Below are positions 1-6,886 of a stretch of DNA of 21,132 nucleotides, in pieces. Origin of the DNA: an uncultured Bacteroides sp. (GTDB lineage: Bacteria > Bacteroidota > Bacteroidia > Bacteroidales > Bacteroidaceae). Location: assembly GCA_905201685.1 (NCBI GenBank), contig CAJKOW010000034.1, positions 1 through 21,132 of the forward strand, given 5' to 3'. Made by a program: the position numbers and the translations under genes. The notes under the pieces were generated by a model. That model worked only from the letters and a program-made list of their open reading frames with translations. It was not told the origin of the DNA and did not search any database. The stretch's first letter is position 1; each line of letters starts with the position of its first letter.

Positions 1-112
1 CGACATCGTCGGCCGACCACCCCGCAATGCCTATGTTGAGCAGCGGCAGAAACCCCACGTCGTTGATGTAGTCGATCAGCGCCGAAGCCGTATGTATGAA
101 TCCGTCTTTCAT
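1..112 (-). CDS. 5' end of an uncharacterised protein, possibly AlkZ-related (partial)
   Basis: Only the first 37 codons are inside the window; the gene runs leftward off the edge. It starts with ATG at 112 and reads MKDGFIHTASALIDYINDVG, followed by FLPLLNIGIAGWSADDV. The helix, then the GFLPLLN and IAGWS segments, recall from memory the N-terminus of winged-helix AlkZ-related proteins of Bacteroidetes, but that match is weak and unverified. The reading frame stays open upstream through the 8-bp repeat array, yet has no in-frame ATG there, so the start at 112 is preferred. A -7-like box at 272-279 would give an mRNA leader of about 150 nt made largely of the repeat. Function is left open. 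Confidence 0.6.
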   Translation of the reverse strand, partial: MKDGFIHTASALIDYINDVGFLPLLNIGIAGWSADDV

Positions 113-129
113 GGTTTTCGTATTTGCAT

Positions 130-249
130 CTTCCGTCCTTCCGTCCTTTCTCCCTTTCTCCCTTTCTCCCTTTCGTTTTTCCGTTTTTCCGTTCTTCCGT
201 TCTTCCGCTCTTCCGCTCTTCCGTCCTTTCGCCCTTTCGTCTTTCCGTT
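130..249. repeat. 8-bp tandem array, 15 units
   Basis: Fifteen uninterrupted 8-base units (120 bases) run from 130 to 249 with consensus CTTYCGTY. Variants include CTTCCGTC, CTTTCTCC (three in a row), TTTCCGTT, CTTCCGTT and CTTCCGCT. Neighbouring units are often identical, as expected from local duplication. The plus strand is nearly pure pyrimidine, so mRNA of the leftward gene would carry a purine-rich GGAARAACG-type tract. Two further decayed units may follow at 250-265. The open frames across this stretch on both strands are low-complexity by-products of the repeat and are not called as genes. Confidence 0.9.
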
Positions 250-271
250 CTTGTGCCCGTTTGTCCCTATG

Positions 272-279
272 CAAATTTA
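272..279 (-). promoter_or_regulatory. Putative Bacteroides -7 promoter box for the leftward gene
   Basis: The minus strand reads TAAATTTG, matching the Bacteroides -7 consensus TAnnTTTG. No clear -33 TTG is found 19-21 bases upstream, so support is partial. If used, transcription starts just before the 8-bp array and the whole array becomes 5' leader. Confidence 0.4.
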
Positions 280-385
280 GGCTATAAATCCGTTTGGCGG
301 CGCGCTCGGAGATGAAAATATCTCGGTTTTCGCCTTCGGCCCGTTTTCGGAGCGACGGCGGAAACAGAAAAAAAGCGTCGGAATG

Positions 386-417
386 TTGTATTAAAAAATT
401 TTATTAATATATATTTG
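386..417 (+). promoter_or_regulatory. Promoter-like pair facing the GC-rich island
   Basis: TTG at 386-388 and TATATTTG at 410-417 are separated by 21 bases, fitting the Bacteroides -33/-7 pattern. No plus-strand gene follows. A transcript would begin near 424 and run into the GC-rich island, so this is either a chance match in AT-rich DNA or the promoter of an unannotated RNA. Confidence 0.3.
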
Positions 418-629
418 TATAGTCTGATAATCGCGTAGTTCCGTATGCGGCCCGTGTTTTATGGTGGGACGTCCGCGTTTCCCATTTCGAGCAGGCCGTG
501 GAGGTGCGAAGGGGCGCGCGGAGTGACGGTGCGAGGGGTTGCGGCTGTGGCGGAGCGGCCGCGAGCGGGATAAAGTCAATCTGACCAACCTTACTAACTT
601 AAATACTATTTTTTGAATGATTTTTCGCA

Positions 630-969
630 TTTCACTTACTTTTGACTATATTTTTTTTCACCTAAAAAGCCTTCACGCCTTCACCTCCTTGTAAATGACT
701 CATTATATGCGTTTTCCGGTGAAAGCAAAGTTTCACATATCAATTTCACTTTTCTAATAAGGGAAACGCAAGGAAAACACACAGCCTGTTAAATCCTTGC
801 AATAGTGAAAGGAATGTTTCACCATATTCATCTGTTTATCAACATAATGAAAGCGAGAAAGCGGTGAAAGCAATTTCAGAAAACAAAATTCAAAGGGCGG
901 TGAAACTTATACAATCTCTTGCAGACAACAACAAATCATCTTTCACCGATATCAGATAGACCTTTTCAC
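630..969. repeat. Cluster of GTGAAA/TTTCAC words, two as identical-format palindromes
   Basis: GTGAAA or its complement TTTCAC occurs at about 630, 656, 719, 731, 744, 805, 817, 864, 900, 941 and 964, with the close variant CTTCAC at 671 and 680. Two pairs form the same 18-base palindrome, GTGAAA-6 nt-TTTCAC, at 719-736 and 805-822. A related TGAAA-4 nt-TTTCA palindrome lies at 865-878. Several sites extend to GGTGAAA/TTTCACC. Confidence 0.75.
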
Positions 970-1009
970 TCACTTGCAAGGTTAACGAACCACACAAGTG
1001 TCCCACAAA

Positions 1010-1049
1010 AGAAACACCAGTGTGGAAGATGAGCCACACTGGTGTTTCT
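1010..1049. repeat. Perfect 16-bp inverted repeat (hairpin)
   Basis: AGAAACACCAGTGTGG at 1010-1025 is exactly complementary to 1034-1049, with an 8-base loop. Outer arms CACTTGCA at 971-978 and TGCAAGTG at 1059-1066 extend the symmetry, with an extra ~22 bases on the left side. There is no T-run after either arm, so it does not look like a simple terminator. Confidence 0.9.
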
Positions 1050-1280
1050 CGCGAGCCATGCAAGTGCGGGAAAAAACGCAGATACAATCACTATTTCAAT
1101 CCAAACAAACGGTTCAAAGATTCTAAATTGAAGGCAAATCAAACTCTCATCCTTTATTCACGACAGAAACACGGAGTGAAATACAAAAAACGGTATGAAT
1201 TCTGTTTCATCTGCATTCATTCTGCCAGAACGATATGGTGTCGATACATTTTTTAGAGCATATATACTTCTTTTCTTCAT

Positions 1281-1338
1281 GCAGTATATCTTCATCAGCC
1301 ATCGTAGTATATCTGCAGTAGCCATCGCAGTATATTTT
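1281..1338. repeat. 23-bp tandem repeat, about 2.5 copies
   Basis: Units begin at 1281, 1304 and 1327. Each starts G(C/T)AGTATATCT-like and ends AGCCATC; the first two units differ at only a few bases and the third is cut short. No coding context is convincing. Confidence 0.7.
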
Positions 1339-1678
1339 ACACAACTTTTGCAAACTAAAGTTGCACAGTAAACAAGTAACAAGTTGATGAGTTGAAAAAG
1401 CGTTTGTAGCGAACCGTTTCAGACGGTACTTTACCAAGCAAGGCGTTCCGACCTTATACCCTTGTTGCTTGAAGCCTTATTAATTTGTAATTTGAGCACT
1501 TGCGAAACTTGCAATTGAAAATCAGCAAAGTTAAACCTAAATTAAAAAGTTTACTTATCAATTCCTCAAACCAAAACGCCCTTGTTTTAACCCCCTTCAC
1601 TAAAATCCCCCTCCCCATCTTCCCCACATCTACTTCCCCAACTTTTTCGATTCGCCCCTAAAAAAACGACCGATTATT

Positions 1679-1708
1679 TTTGCAGTTCCAAATAAAACTG
1701 TACCTTTG
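1679..1708 (+). promoter_or_regulatory. Promoter of tRNA-Thr
   Basis: TTTG at 1679-1682 and TACCTTTG at 1701-1708, separated by 18 bases, match the Bacteroides -33/-7 elements. The tRNA begins 25 bases after the -7 box. Confidence 0.7.
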
Positions 1709-1732
1709 CACCCCGTAAAACGAAAAGAGATT

Positions 1733-1805
<73 letters not shown>

Positions 1806-1815
1806 CGAAATGCAG

Positions 1816-1843
1816 AAAAGAGATGTGACCCATCTCTTTTTTT
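1816..1843 (+). terminator. Rho-independent terminator of tRNA-Thr
   Basis: AAAAGAGATG at 1816-1825 pairs with CATCTCTTTT at 1831-1840 across a 5-base loop, and the T-run continues to 1843. It lies 10 bases after the tRNA. Confidence 0.85.
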
Positions 1844-1921
1844 GTTTCAGAACGATAAGAGTGAAACGCCACACCTCTATCCAAAGATTTACGAACCCAA
1901 AATCGACGTATTCAAACCGAA

Positions 1922-2956
1922 ATGAAAAAGAAACAGAAAATGCTCCTGGGAGGACTGGCCGTCCTCATCCTCATAGGGTTGGCATGCGCAGGAACTGCCT
2001 ACTACCTGCTGCTGGCTTCCCAATTCCACCCGTCGAAAACCGCCTATATCTACATCGATCGCGATGACAATGCCGACTCGGTCTGCCACAAACTGAAGAC
2101 ACAAGGCCAAGCCGCCAACCTGGCCGGTTTTAAACTGCTGGCACGGTACAAGGAATATGGACAGCACATCCATACCGGACGCTACGCCATTCATCCTGCC
2201 GACAACGCCTATCATGTATTCGCCCGCCTCTACCGGGGACATCAGGAACCGGTGAACCTTACCATCGGAAGCGTCAGAACACTGGATCGGCTGGCACGTA
2301 ACGTGGGCAAACAACTCATGATAGACTCTGCCGAAATAGCCGGACTGCTAAACGACACACTGATGATCCGGCAATGGGGCTATCGGAAAGAGACCCTACC
2401 CTGCCTTTTTATCCCAGACACATACCAGGTATATTGGGACATCAGCGCAAAGCAGTTCATCGAACGGATGCAGAAAGAACACCGCCGCTTCTGGAACGAA
2501 GAACGGATGCAAAAGGCACAAGCTGCCGGCATGACACCGGAAGAAGTATGCACGCTGGCCTCCATCGTAGAGGAAGAGACCAACAACAACGCCGAAAAGC
2601 CTACTGTGGCCGGGCTCTACATCAACCGCCTGCACAAAGGAATGCCACTGCAAGCCGACCCAACCATCAAGTTTGCCCTACAGGATTTCCAGCTGAAACG
2701 AATCAGCAACAAACACCTGACCGTGGACTCGCCCTACAACACTTATCGCAACATCGGACTGCCTCCCGGACCGATACGTATCCCTACTCCTGTCGGAATC
2801 GATGCCGTACTGAATTATGAAAAGCACGACTATATCTATATGTGTGCCAAAGAAGACTTTTCGGGAACACACAACTTTGCATCCAACTACACAGAGCACA
2901 TGAAAAATGCACGCAAATACTGGAAAGCCCTGAACGAAAGAAAGATTTTTAAGTGA
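1922..2956 (+). CDS. mltG: MltG, endolytic peptidoglycan transglycosylase (YceG family)
   Basis: This 344-residue membrane protein should cleave nascent glycan strands in the periplasm, ending their elongation. Residues 1-6 are basic and 7-32 form one transmembrane helix, so the catalytic part is periplasmic. The family signature is clear: LASIVEEET at 212-220 carries the catalytic glutamate, Glu217. PLQADPTIKFAL at 242-253, SPYNTYRNIGLPPGPI at 270-285 and the late FSGTHNFA at 313-320 also match. Length fits the family. The start is ATG followed at once by a lysine-rich signal anchor. It follows the tRNA terminator by 78 bases; I see no clear -7 box there, so its promoter is not located. A separate promoter for iorA follows it. 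Confidence 0.93.
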   Translation: MKKKQKMLLGGLAVLILIGLACAGTAYYLLLASQFHPSKTAYIYIDRDDNADSVCHKLKTQGQAANLAGFKLLARYKEYGQHIHTGRYAIHPADNAYHVFARLYRGHQEPVNLTIGSVRTLDRLARNVGKQLMIDSAEIAGLLNDTLMIRQWGYRKETLPCLFIPDTYQVYWDISAKQFIERMQKEHRRFWNEERMQKAQAAGMTPEEVCTLASIVEEETNNNAEKPTVAGLYINRLHKGMPLQADPTIKFALQDFQLKRISNKHLTVDSPYNTYRNIGLPPGPIRIPTPVGIDAVLNYEKHDYIYMCAKEDFSGTHNFASNYTEHMKNARKYWKALNERKIFK

Positions 2957-2957
2957 T

Positions 2958-2993
2958 TTTGTGTTCTTATGTAAAAGCAAAAGCTTATATTTG
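2958..2993 (+). promoter_or_regulatory. Putative promoter of the iorA-iorB-paaK operon
   Basis: TATATTTG at 2986-2993 matches TAnnTTTG. The nearest upstream TTTG is at 2958-2961, 24 bases away, slightly further than the usual 19-21. The box lies just after the mltG stop and 48 bases before the iorA start. Confidence 0.5.
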
Positions 2994-3041
2994 CGGTTAA
3001 CTAATCGAGAAAAAATAAGGTTAACACTTAAACAATCAAAT

Positions 3042-4634
3042 ATGAGCAAACAACTTTTACTTGGCGACGAAGCCATAGCACAAGCTGCACTGGACGCCGG
3101 ACTCTCGGGCGTTTACGCCTATCCGGGAACCCCATCTACAGAAATCACCGAATATATTCAAACGATGCCCGTAACGGCCGAACGCAACATCCACAACCGA
3201 TGGTGCACCAACGAAAAAACTGCCATGGAGGCAGCATTGGGTATGTCGTTTGCAGGGAAACGTTCGTTAGTCTGCATGAAGCACGTGGGAATGAACGTAG
3301 CAGCCGACTGCTTTATCAATGCAGCCATGACAGGCGTCAAAGGTGGAATGATAGTCGTGGCAGCCGACGATCCCAGCATGCACTCTTCGCAAAACGAGCA
3401 GGACAGCCGCTTCTATGGTGACTTCGCACTGATACCCATATTCGAGCCCAGCAACCAACAAGAGGCCTACGACATGGCCTATGAAGGTTTCCGCTTCTCC
3501 GAACAGACCGGCGAACCTCTGTTGCTGCGCATCGTTACCCGACTGGCTCATTCGCGCTCGGGCGTAGAACGCAAGGAACAGCAACCGCAAAACGGACTGG
3601 CCTTCAGCGACGACCCGCGCCAGTTCATTCTGCTGCCGGGAAATGCCCGCAAACGCTACAGAGCCTTACTGAAACAACAAGACGAATTCGTAAAAGCCTC
3701 CGAAAATTCACCTTTCAATAAATATACAGATGGTCCCAACAAAAAGATGGGTATCGTAGCATGCGGCATCGGTTACAACTACCTGATGGAAAGTTATCCG
3801 GAAGGCTGCGAATATCCCGTACTGAAAATAGGCCAGTATCCGCTGCCCAAGAAGCAACTGATGCAACTGATAAACGAATGCGAAGAAATCTTGGTACTCG
3901 AAGACGGACAACCTTTCGTGGAAAGACAACTGAAAGGCTATCTGGGACTGGGCGTCAAAGTAAAAGGACGTTTGGACGGCACACTGCCAACCGACGGCGA
4001 ACTGACTCCCGACAGCGTAGCACGTGCCATAGGCAAGGAAAACAAAGCAGAATTCAGCGTTCCGTCGCTGGTCGAAATGAGACCGCCAGCACTGTGCGAA
4101 GGCTGCGGACACCGCGACATGTACACCGTACTGACACAAGTGCTGAAAGAAGAATATCCTTCGCACAAAGTGTTCAGCGACATCGGCTGCTATACGTTGG
4201 GAGCTAACGCACCGTTCCACGCCATCAACTCGTGTGTCGATATGGGCGCCTCCATCACCATGGCCAAAGGAGCGGCCGATGCAGGAGTACATCCGTCGAT
4301 GGTCGTCATCGGTGACTCAACATTCACCCATTCGGGCATGACAGGACTATTGGACTGCGTCAACGAAAACACCAACGTCACCATCGTCATCTCGGACAAT
4401 GAAACAACCGCCATGACCGGTGGACAGGACTCAGCCGGAACCGGACGTCTGGAAGCCATCTGTGCCGGCATCGGTGTGGCACCGGAGCACATCCGTGTGG
4501 TAGTACCCCTGAAGAAGAATTACGAAGAAATGAAACAAGTGATACGCGAGGAAATTGAATACCACGGAGTATCGGTCATCATCCCCCGCAGAGAGTGCAT
4601 TCAGACATTAGCACGCAAAAAACGTAACAAGTAA
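3042..4634 (+). CDS. iorA: Indolepyruvate ferredoxin oxidoreductase, alpha subunit
   Basis: With IorB it converts arylpyruvates (indole-, phenyl- or hydroxyphenylpyruvate), CoA and oxidised ferredoxin into arylacetyl-CoA, CO2 and reduced ferredoxin. The 530-residue product has an N-terminal pyruvate:ferredoxin-oxidoreductase-type domain (AYPGTPSTEI at 26-35, EKTAMEAALG at 58-67). The C-terminal thiamine diphosphate domain has CEGCGH at 352-357, GDSTF at 424-428, Asn441/443/445 and DNETTAMTGGQ at 452-462. I start at MSKQLLLGDE (ATG 3042). The open frame begins 81 bases earlier, but that extension is lysine-rich, unlike the family and contains the -7 box. The protein stops at RRECIQTLARKKRNK and lacks the C-terminal double [4Fe-4S] domain of archaeal IorA. 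iorB follows after 4 bases. Confidence 0.93.
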   Translation: MSKQLLLGDEAIAQAALDAGLSGVYAYPGTPSTEITEYIQTMPVTAERNIHNRWCTNEKTAMEAALGMSFAGKRSLVCMKHVGMNVAADCFINAAMTGVKGGMIVVAADDPSMHSSQNEQDSRFYGDFALIPIFEPSNQQEAYDMAYEGFRFSEQTGEPLLLRIVTRLAHSRSGVERKEQQPQNGLAFSDDPRQFILLPGNARKRYRALLKQQDEFVKASENSPFNKYTDGPNKKMGIVACGIGYNYLMESYPEGCEYPVLKIGQYPLPKKQLMQLINECEEILVLEDGQPFVERQLKGYLGLGVKVKGRLDGTLPTDGELTPDSVARAIGKENKAEFSVPSLVEMRPPALCEGCGHRDMYTVLTQVLKEEYPSHKVFSDIGCYTLGANAPFHAINSCVDMGASITMAKGAADAGVHPSMVVIGDSTFTHSGMTGLLDCVNENTNVTIVISDNETTAMTGGQDSAGTGRLEAICAGIGVAPEHIRVVVPLKKNYEEMKQVIREEIEYHGVSVIIPRRECIQTLARKKRNK

Positions 4635-4638
4635 AGCC

Positions 4639-5223
4639 ATGAAAAAAGACATCATACTTTCGGGCGTAGGAGGACAAGGTATCCTGTCTATCGCCACCGT
4701 TATCGGTAAAGCCGCCCTGAAAAAGGGCCTGTACATGAAACAAGCCGAAGTGCACGGCATGAGCCAGCGGGGAGGCGACGTACAGTCGAACCTGCGCATC
4801 AGCGACCAGCCCATCGCATCCGATCTGATTCCGACAGGAAAATGCGACCTGATCATCTCGCTGGAGCCCATGGAAGCCCTGCGCTATCTGCCCTACCTGA
4901 ACCACGAAGGCTGGTTAGTAACCAACTCTGTCCCCTTTGTCAACATTCCCAACTATCCCAGCGAAGAAGCCATCCGGGCAGAGCTTGACAAACTGCCGCA
5001 CAAAATCGTAGTAAATGTCAGCGAGATAGCCAAGGAGTCCGGATCGCTCCGTGTGGCCAACATCGTACTGCTGGGAGCCACCATCCCCTTCCTGGGCATC
5101 GACTACGCTACCATGCAGGAAAGCGTACGCGAAATCTTCCAGCGTAAGGGAGACGCCATCGTAGAAATGAATCTGAAGGCATTGGCAGCAGGCAAGAATA
5201 TAGCAGAAAAACTTATACAATAG
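4639..5223 (+). CDS. iorB: Indolepyruvate ferredoxin oxidoreductase, beta subunit
   Basis: The 194-residue beta subunit supplies the gamma-type (catalytic-domain) module of the 2-oxoacid:ferredoxin oxidoreductase fold and acts only with IorA. GVGGQGI at 9-15 and the family motif EVHGMSQRGGDVQSNLRI, from about residue 37, are intact. Length is normal for IorB. It starts at ATG 4639, 4 bases after the iorA stop, and its own stop is followed 4 bases later by the CoA-ligase ATG. The spacing implies one transcript and probably coupled translation. Confidence 0.93.
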   Translation: MKKDIILSGVGGQGILSIATVIGKAALKKGLYMKQAEVHGMSQRGGDVQSNLRISDQPIASDLIPTGKCDLIISLEPMEALRYLPYLNHEGWLVTNSVPFVNIPNYPSEEAIRAELDKLPHKIVVNVSEIAKESGSLRVANIVLLGATIPFLGIDYATMQESVREIFQRKGDAIVEMNLKALAAGKNIAEKLIQ

Positions 5224-5227
5224 AACC

Positions 5228-6541
5228 ATGAATGACAAATACTGGGAAGAAGAAATCGAAACCATGCCACGGGAAAAACTCCGTGAATTACAACTGCAAC
5301 GACTAAAGAAAACAATAGGCATCGCTTCCCATGCCCCTTATTACAAGAAAGTGTTCCAGGAGCACGGCATCACACCGGACAGCATCCAAAGCCTGGAAGA
5401 CATCCGCAAGATACCGTTCACGACCAAAGCCGATATGCGTGCCAACTATCCCTTCGGATTAGTGGCAGGCAACATGCGCGAAGACGGAGTACGCATCCAT
5501 TCGTCAAGCGGTACTACCGGTACGCCCACCGTCATTGTACACTCGCAGCACGACTTGGATTCGTGGGCTAACTTAGTGGCACGCTGCCTCTACATGGTAG
5601 GCATCCGCAAGACCGACGTTTTCCAGAACAGTTCGGGCTACGGCATGTTCACTGGCGGACTGGGGTTCCAGTATGGAGCCGAACGCTTGGGAGCCCTGAC
5701 CGTTCCTGCCGCTGCAGGAAACAGCAAGCGCCAGATTAAGTTCATCACCGACTTCAAGACAACCGCCCTGCATGCCATCCCCAGCTATGCCATCCGCCTG
5801 GCCGAAGTGTTTCAGGAAGAAGGTATGGATCCCACCCAGACAAGTCTGAAAACTCTTGTCATCGGTGCAGAGCCCCATACTGACGAACAGCGCAAGAAGA
5901 TAGAGCGTATGCTGGGCGTAAAGGCATACAACAGCTTCGGCATGACGGAGATGAACGGTCCGGGCGTAGCCTTCGAGTGCACCGAACAGAACGGCATGCA
6001 CTTTTGGGAAGACTGCTACCTGGTAGAAATCATCAATCCTGAAACCGGCGAGCCCGTACCCGACGGCGAAGTCGGCGAACTGGTACTGACTACCCTCGAC
6101 CGTGAAATGATGCCACTGATACGCTACCGCACACGCGACCTGACACGCATTCTGCCAGGTACATGCCCCTGCGGACGGACGCATTTGCGCATCGACCGCA
6201 TCAAAGGACGTAGCGATGACATGTTTATCATCAAGGGAGTCAACATCTTCCCGATGCAGGTAGAAAAGATTCTTGTACAGTTCCCGCAATTAGGAAGCAA
6301 TTACCTCATCACGCTGGAAACAGCGGACAATCAGGATGAAATGATTGTAGAGGTAGAGCTCAGCGACTTATCGACCGATAATTACATCGAACTGGAAAAG
6401 ATACGCAAAGACATCACCCGCCAGCTGAAAGACGAAATTCTGGTTACTCCCAAGGTGAAATTGGTGAAGAAAGGCTCACTGCCTCAGAGCGAAGGAAAAG
6501 CTGTCCGGGTAAGAGACTTGCGCGACAACAAAGAAAAGTAA
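5228..6541 (+). CDS. paaK: Phenylacetate-CoA ligase family, AMP-forming arylacetate-CoA ligase
   Basis: It should form arylacetyl-CoA from arylacetate, CoA and ATP through an acyl-adenylate, with AMP and pyrophosphate released. The 437-residue length fits PaaK. The ATP loop SSGTTGTP is at 93-100, NSFGMTE at 235-241, the ribose-binding aspartate in YRTRD at Asp304, GRSDDMFIIKGVNIFP at 327-342, and a C-terminal lysine, likely catalytic, in SEGKAVRVRD (Lys424). It sits 4 bases after iorB. No ring-opening phenylacetate genes (paaABCDE) are nearby, so aerobic phenylacetate breakdown is unlikely. The pairing with IorAB suggests interconversion of free arylacetates with arylpyruvates. The exact side chain used cannot be read from sequence. 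Confidence 0.9.
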   Translation: MNDKYWEEEIETMPREKLRELQLQRLKKTIGIASHAPYYKKVFQEHGITPDSIQSLEDIRKIPFTTKADMRANYPFGLVAGNMREDGVRIHSSSGTTGTPTVIVHSQHDLDSWANLVARCLYMVGIRKTDVFQNSSGYGMFTGGLGFQYGAERLGALTVPAAAGNSKRQIKFITDFKTTALHAIPSYAIRLAEVFQEEGMDPTQTSLKTLVIGAEPHTDEQRKKIERMLGVKAYNSFGMTEMNGPGVAFECTEQNGMHFWEDCYLVEIINPETGEPVPDGEVGELVLTTLDREMMPLIRYRTRDLTRILPGTCPCGRTHLRIDRIKGRSDDMFIIKGVNIFPMQVEKILVQFPQLGSNYLITLETADNQDEMIVEVELSDLSTDNYIELEKIRKDITRQLKDEILVTPKVKLVKKGSLPQSEGKAVRVRDLRDNKEK

Positions 6542-6556
6542 ACTATACTTACTCAC

Positions 6557-6618
6557 TTTCCCCAGTTAGGAAAAAATATTTTCCCAACTGGGGAAATTTT
6601 ATTCCCTAACTGGGGAAA
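6557..6618. repeat. Three copies of a CCCCAGTTAGG-type arm, able to form alternative hairpins
   Basis: TTTCCCCAGTTAGG at 6557-6570 can pair with CCCAACTGGGGAAA at 6583-6596 (one mismatch) or with CCTAACTGGGGAAA at 6605-6618 (exact). The two downstream arms are direct repeats 22 bases apart. A-runs follow the last arm, not T-runs, so plus-strand termination is possible only through the T-rich spacers. It begins 15 bases after the paaK stop. Confidence 0.75.
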
Positions 6619-6732
6619 AAACATCCTGTCTTTCTACCCAAAATTCTGCCTAAAGATAATGCATCGACCGGCACAAAAAGCGCAAAAGCACTCTTGAAGA
6701 ACGATAAGGGAAAAGGCTCTGAAATGGATAAC

Positions 6733-6809
6733 TAACGGCTGTTCGAACCGCTAACTAACGGCTGCATCAGCCGTTAGCTTACGGCTTGAGAAGTGGATAG
6801 TTAACGGCT
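6733..6809. repeat. TAACGGCT repeats with a 10-bp hairpin
   Basis: TAACGGCT occurs at 6733, 6757 and 6802, with its complement at 6769. CTAACGGCTG at 6755-6764 and CAGCCGTTAG at 6768-6777 form a perfect 10-bp stem with a 3-base loop. The contexts GGATAACTAACGGCT and GGATAGTTAACGGCT are also similar, suggesting a duplicated unit. Confidence 0.7.
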
Positions 6810-6848
6810 TCACAGGACCGGAATAGTCTCCTGAACACGTACTAAAAG

Positions 6849-6886
6849 AAAAGGGAATGCATCAATTCTGACACATTCCCTTTTTT
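6849..6886 (+). terminator. Probable terminator downstream of the iorA-iorB-paaK operon
   Basis: AAAAGGGAATG at 6849-6859 pairs with CATTCCCTTTT at 6874-6884 around a 14-base loop, followed by more T residues. It is about 300 bases past the paaK stop, so it ends either a long 3' untranslated region or an unannotated short transcript. Confidence 0.6.

Larger units (their letters stand above)
418..1732. other. Long non-coding stretch between a leftward gene and tRNA-Thr
   Basis: I find no convincing protein gene here. The open frames (for example the minus-strand ones at 391-630, 890-1087 and 1158-1437) are short, overlap each other and have low-complexity or unlikely composition. The stretch holds a GC-rich island at about 450-575, many GTGAAA/TTTCAC words at 630-969, a perfect inverted repeat at 1010-1049, a 23-bp tandem repeat at 1281-1338, a small hairpin (ACCGT...ACGGT) near 1420, and a C-rich then AT-rich run into the tRNA promoter. 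It could be the relic of a mobile element or a set of interspersed non-coding repeats. Confidence 0.6.

Noticed and set aside
92..315. Three overlapping plus-strand ORFs rich in F, R, S, L and P
   Set aside because: They are translations of the 8-bp repeat in three frames and have no independent support.
391..630. Minus-strand 79-codon ORF over the GC-rich island
   Set aside because: Arginine/proline-rich low complexity with no recognisable domain; typical of false frames in GC-rich DNA.
630..970. CRISPR array
   Set aside because: The repeated units are only 6-8 bases, occur in both orientations and are irregularly spaced; no cas genes are present.
890..1087. Minus-strand 65-codon ORF across the 16-bp inverted repeat
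   Set aside because: Its sequence is largely dictated by the palindrome and it has no domain or start context.
2961..3041. N-terminal extension of IorA from ATG 2961
   Set aside because: The extension is unlike the family, and the predicted promoter -7 box lies inside it.
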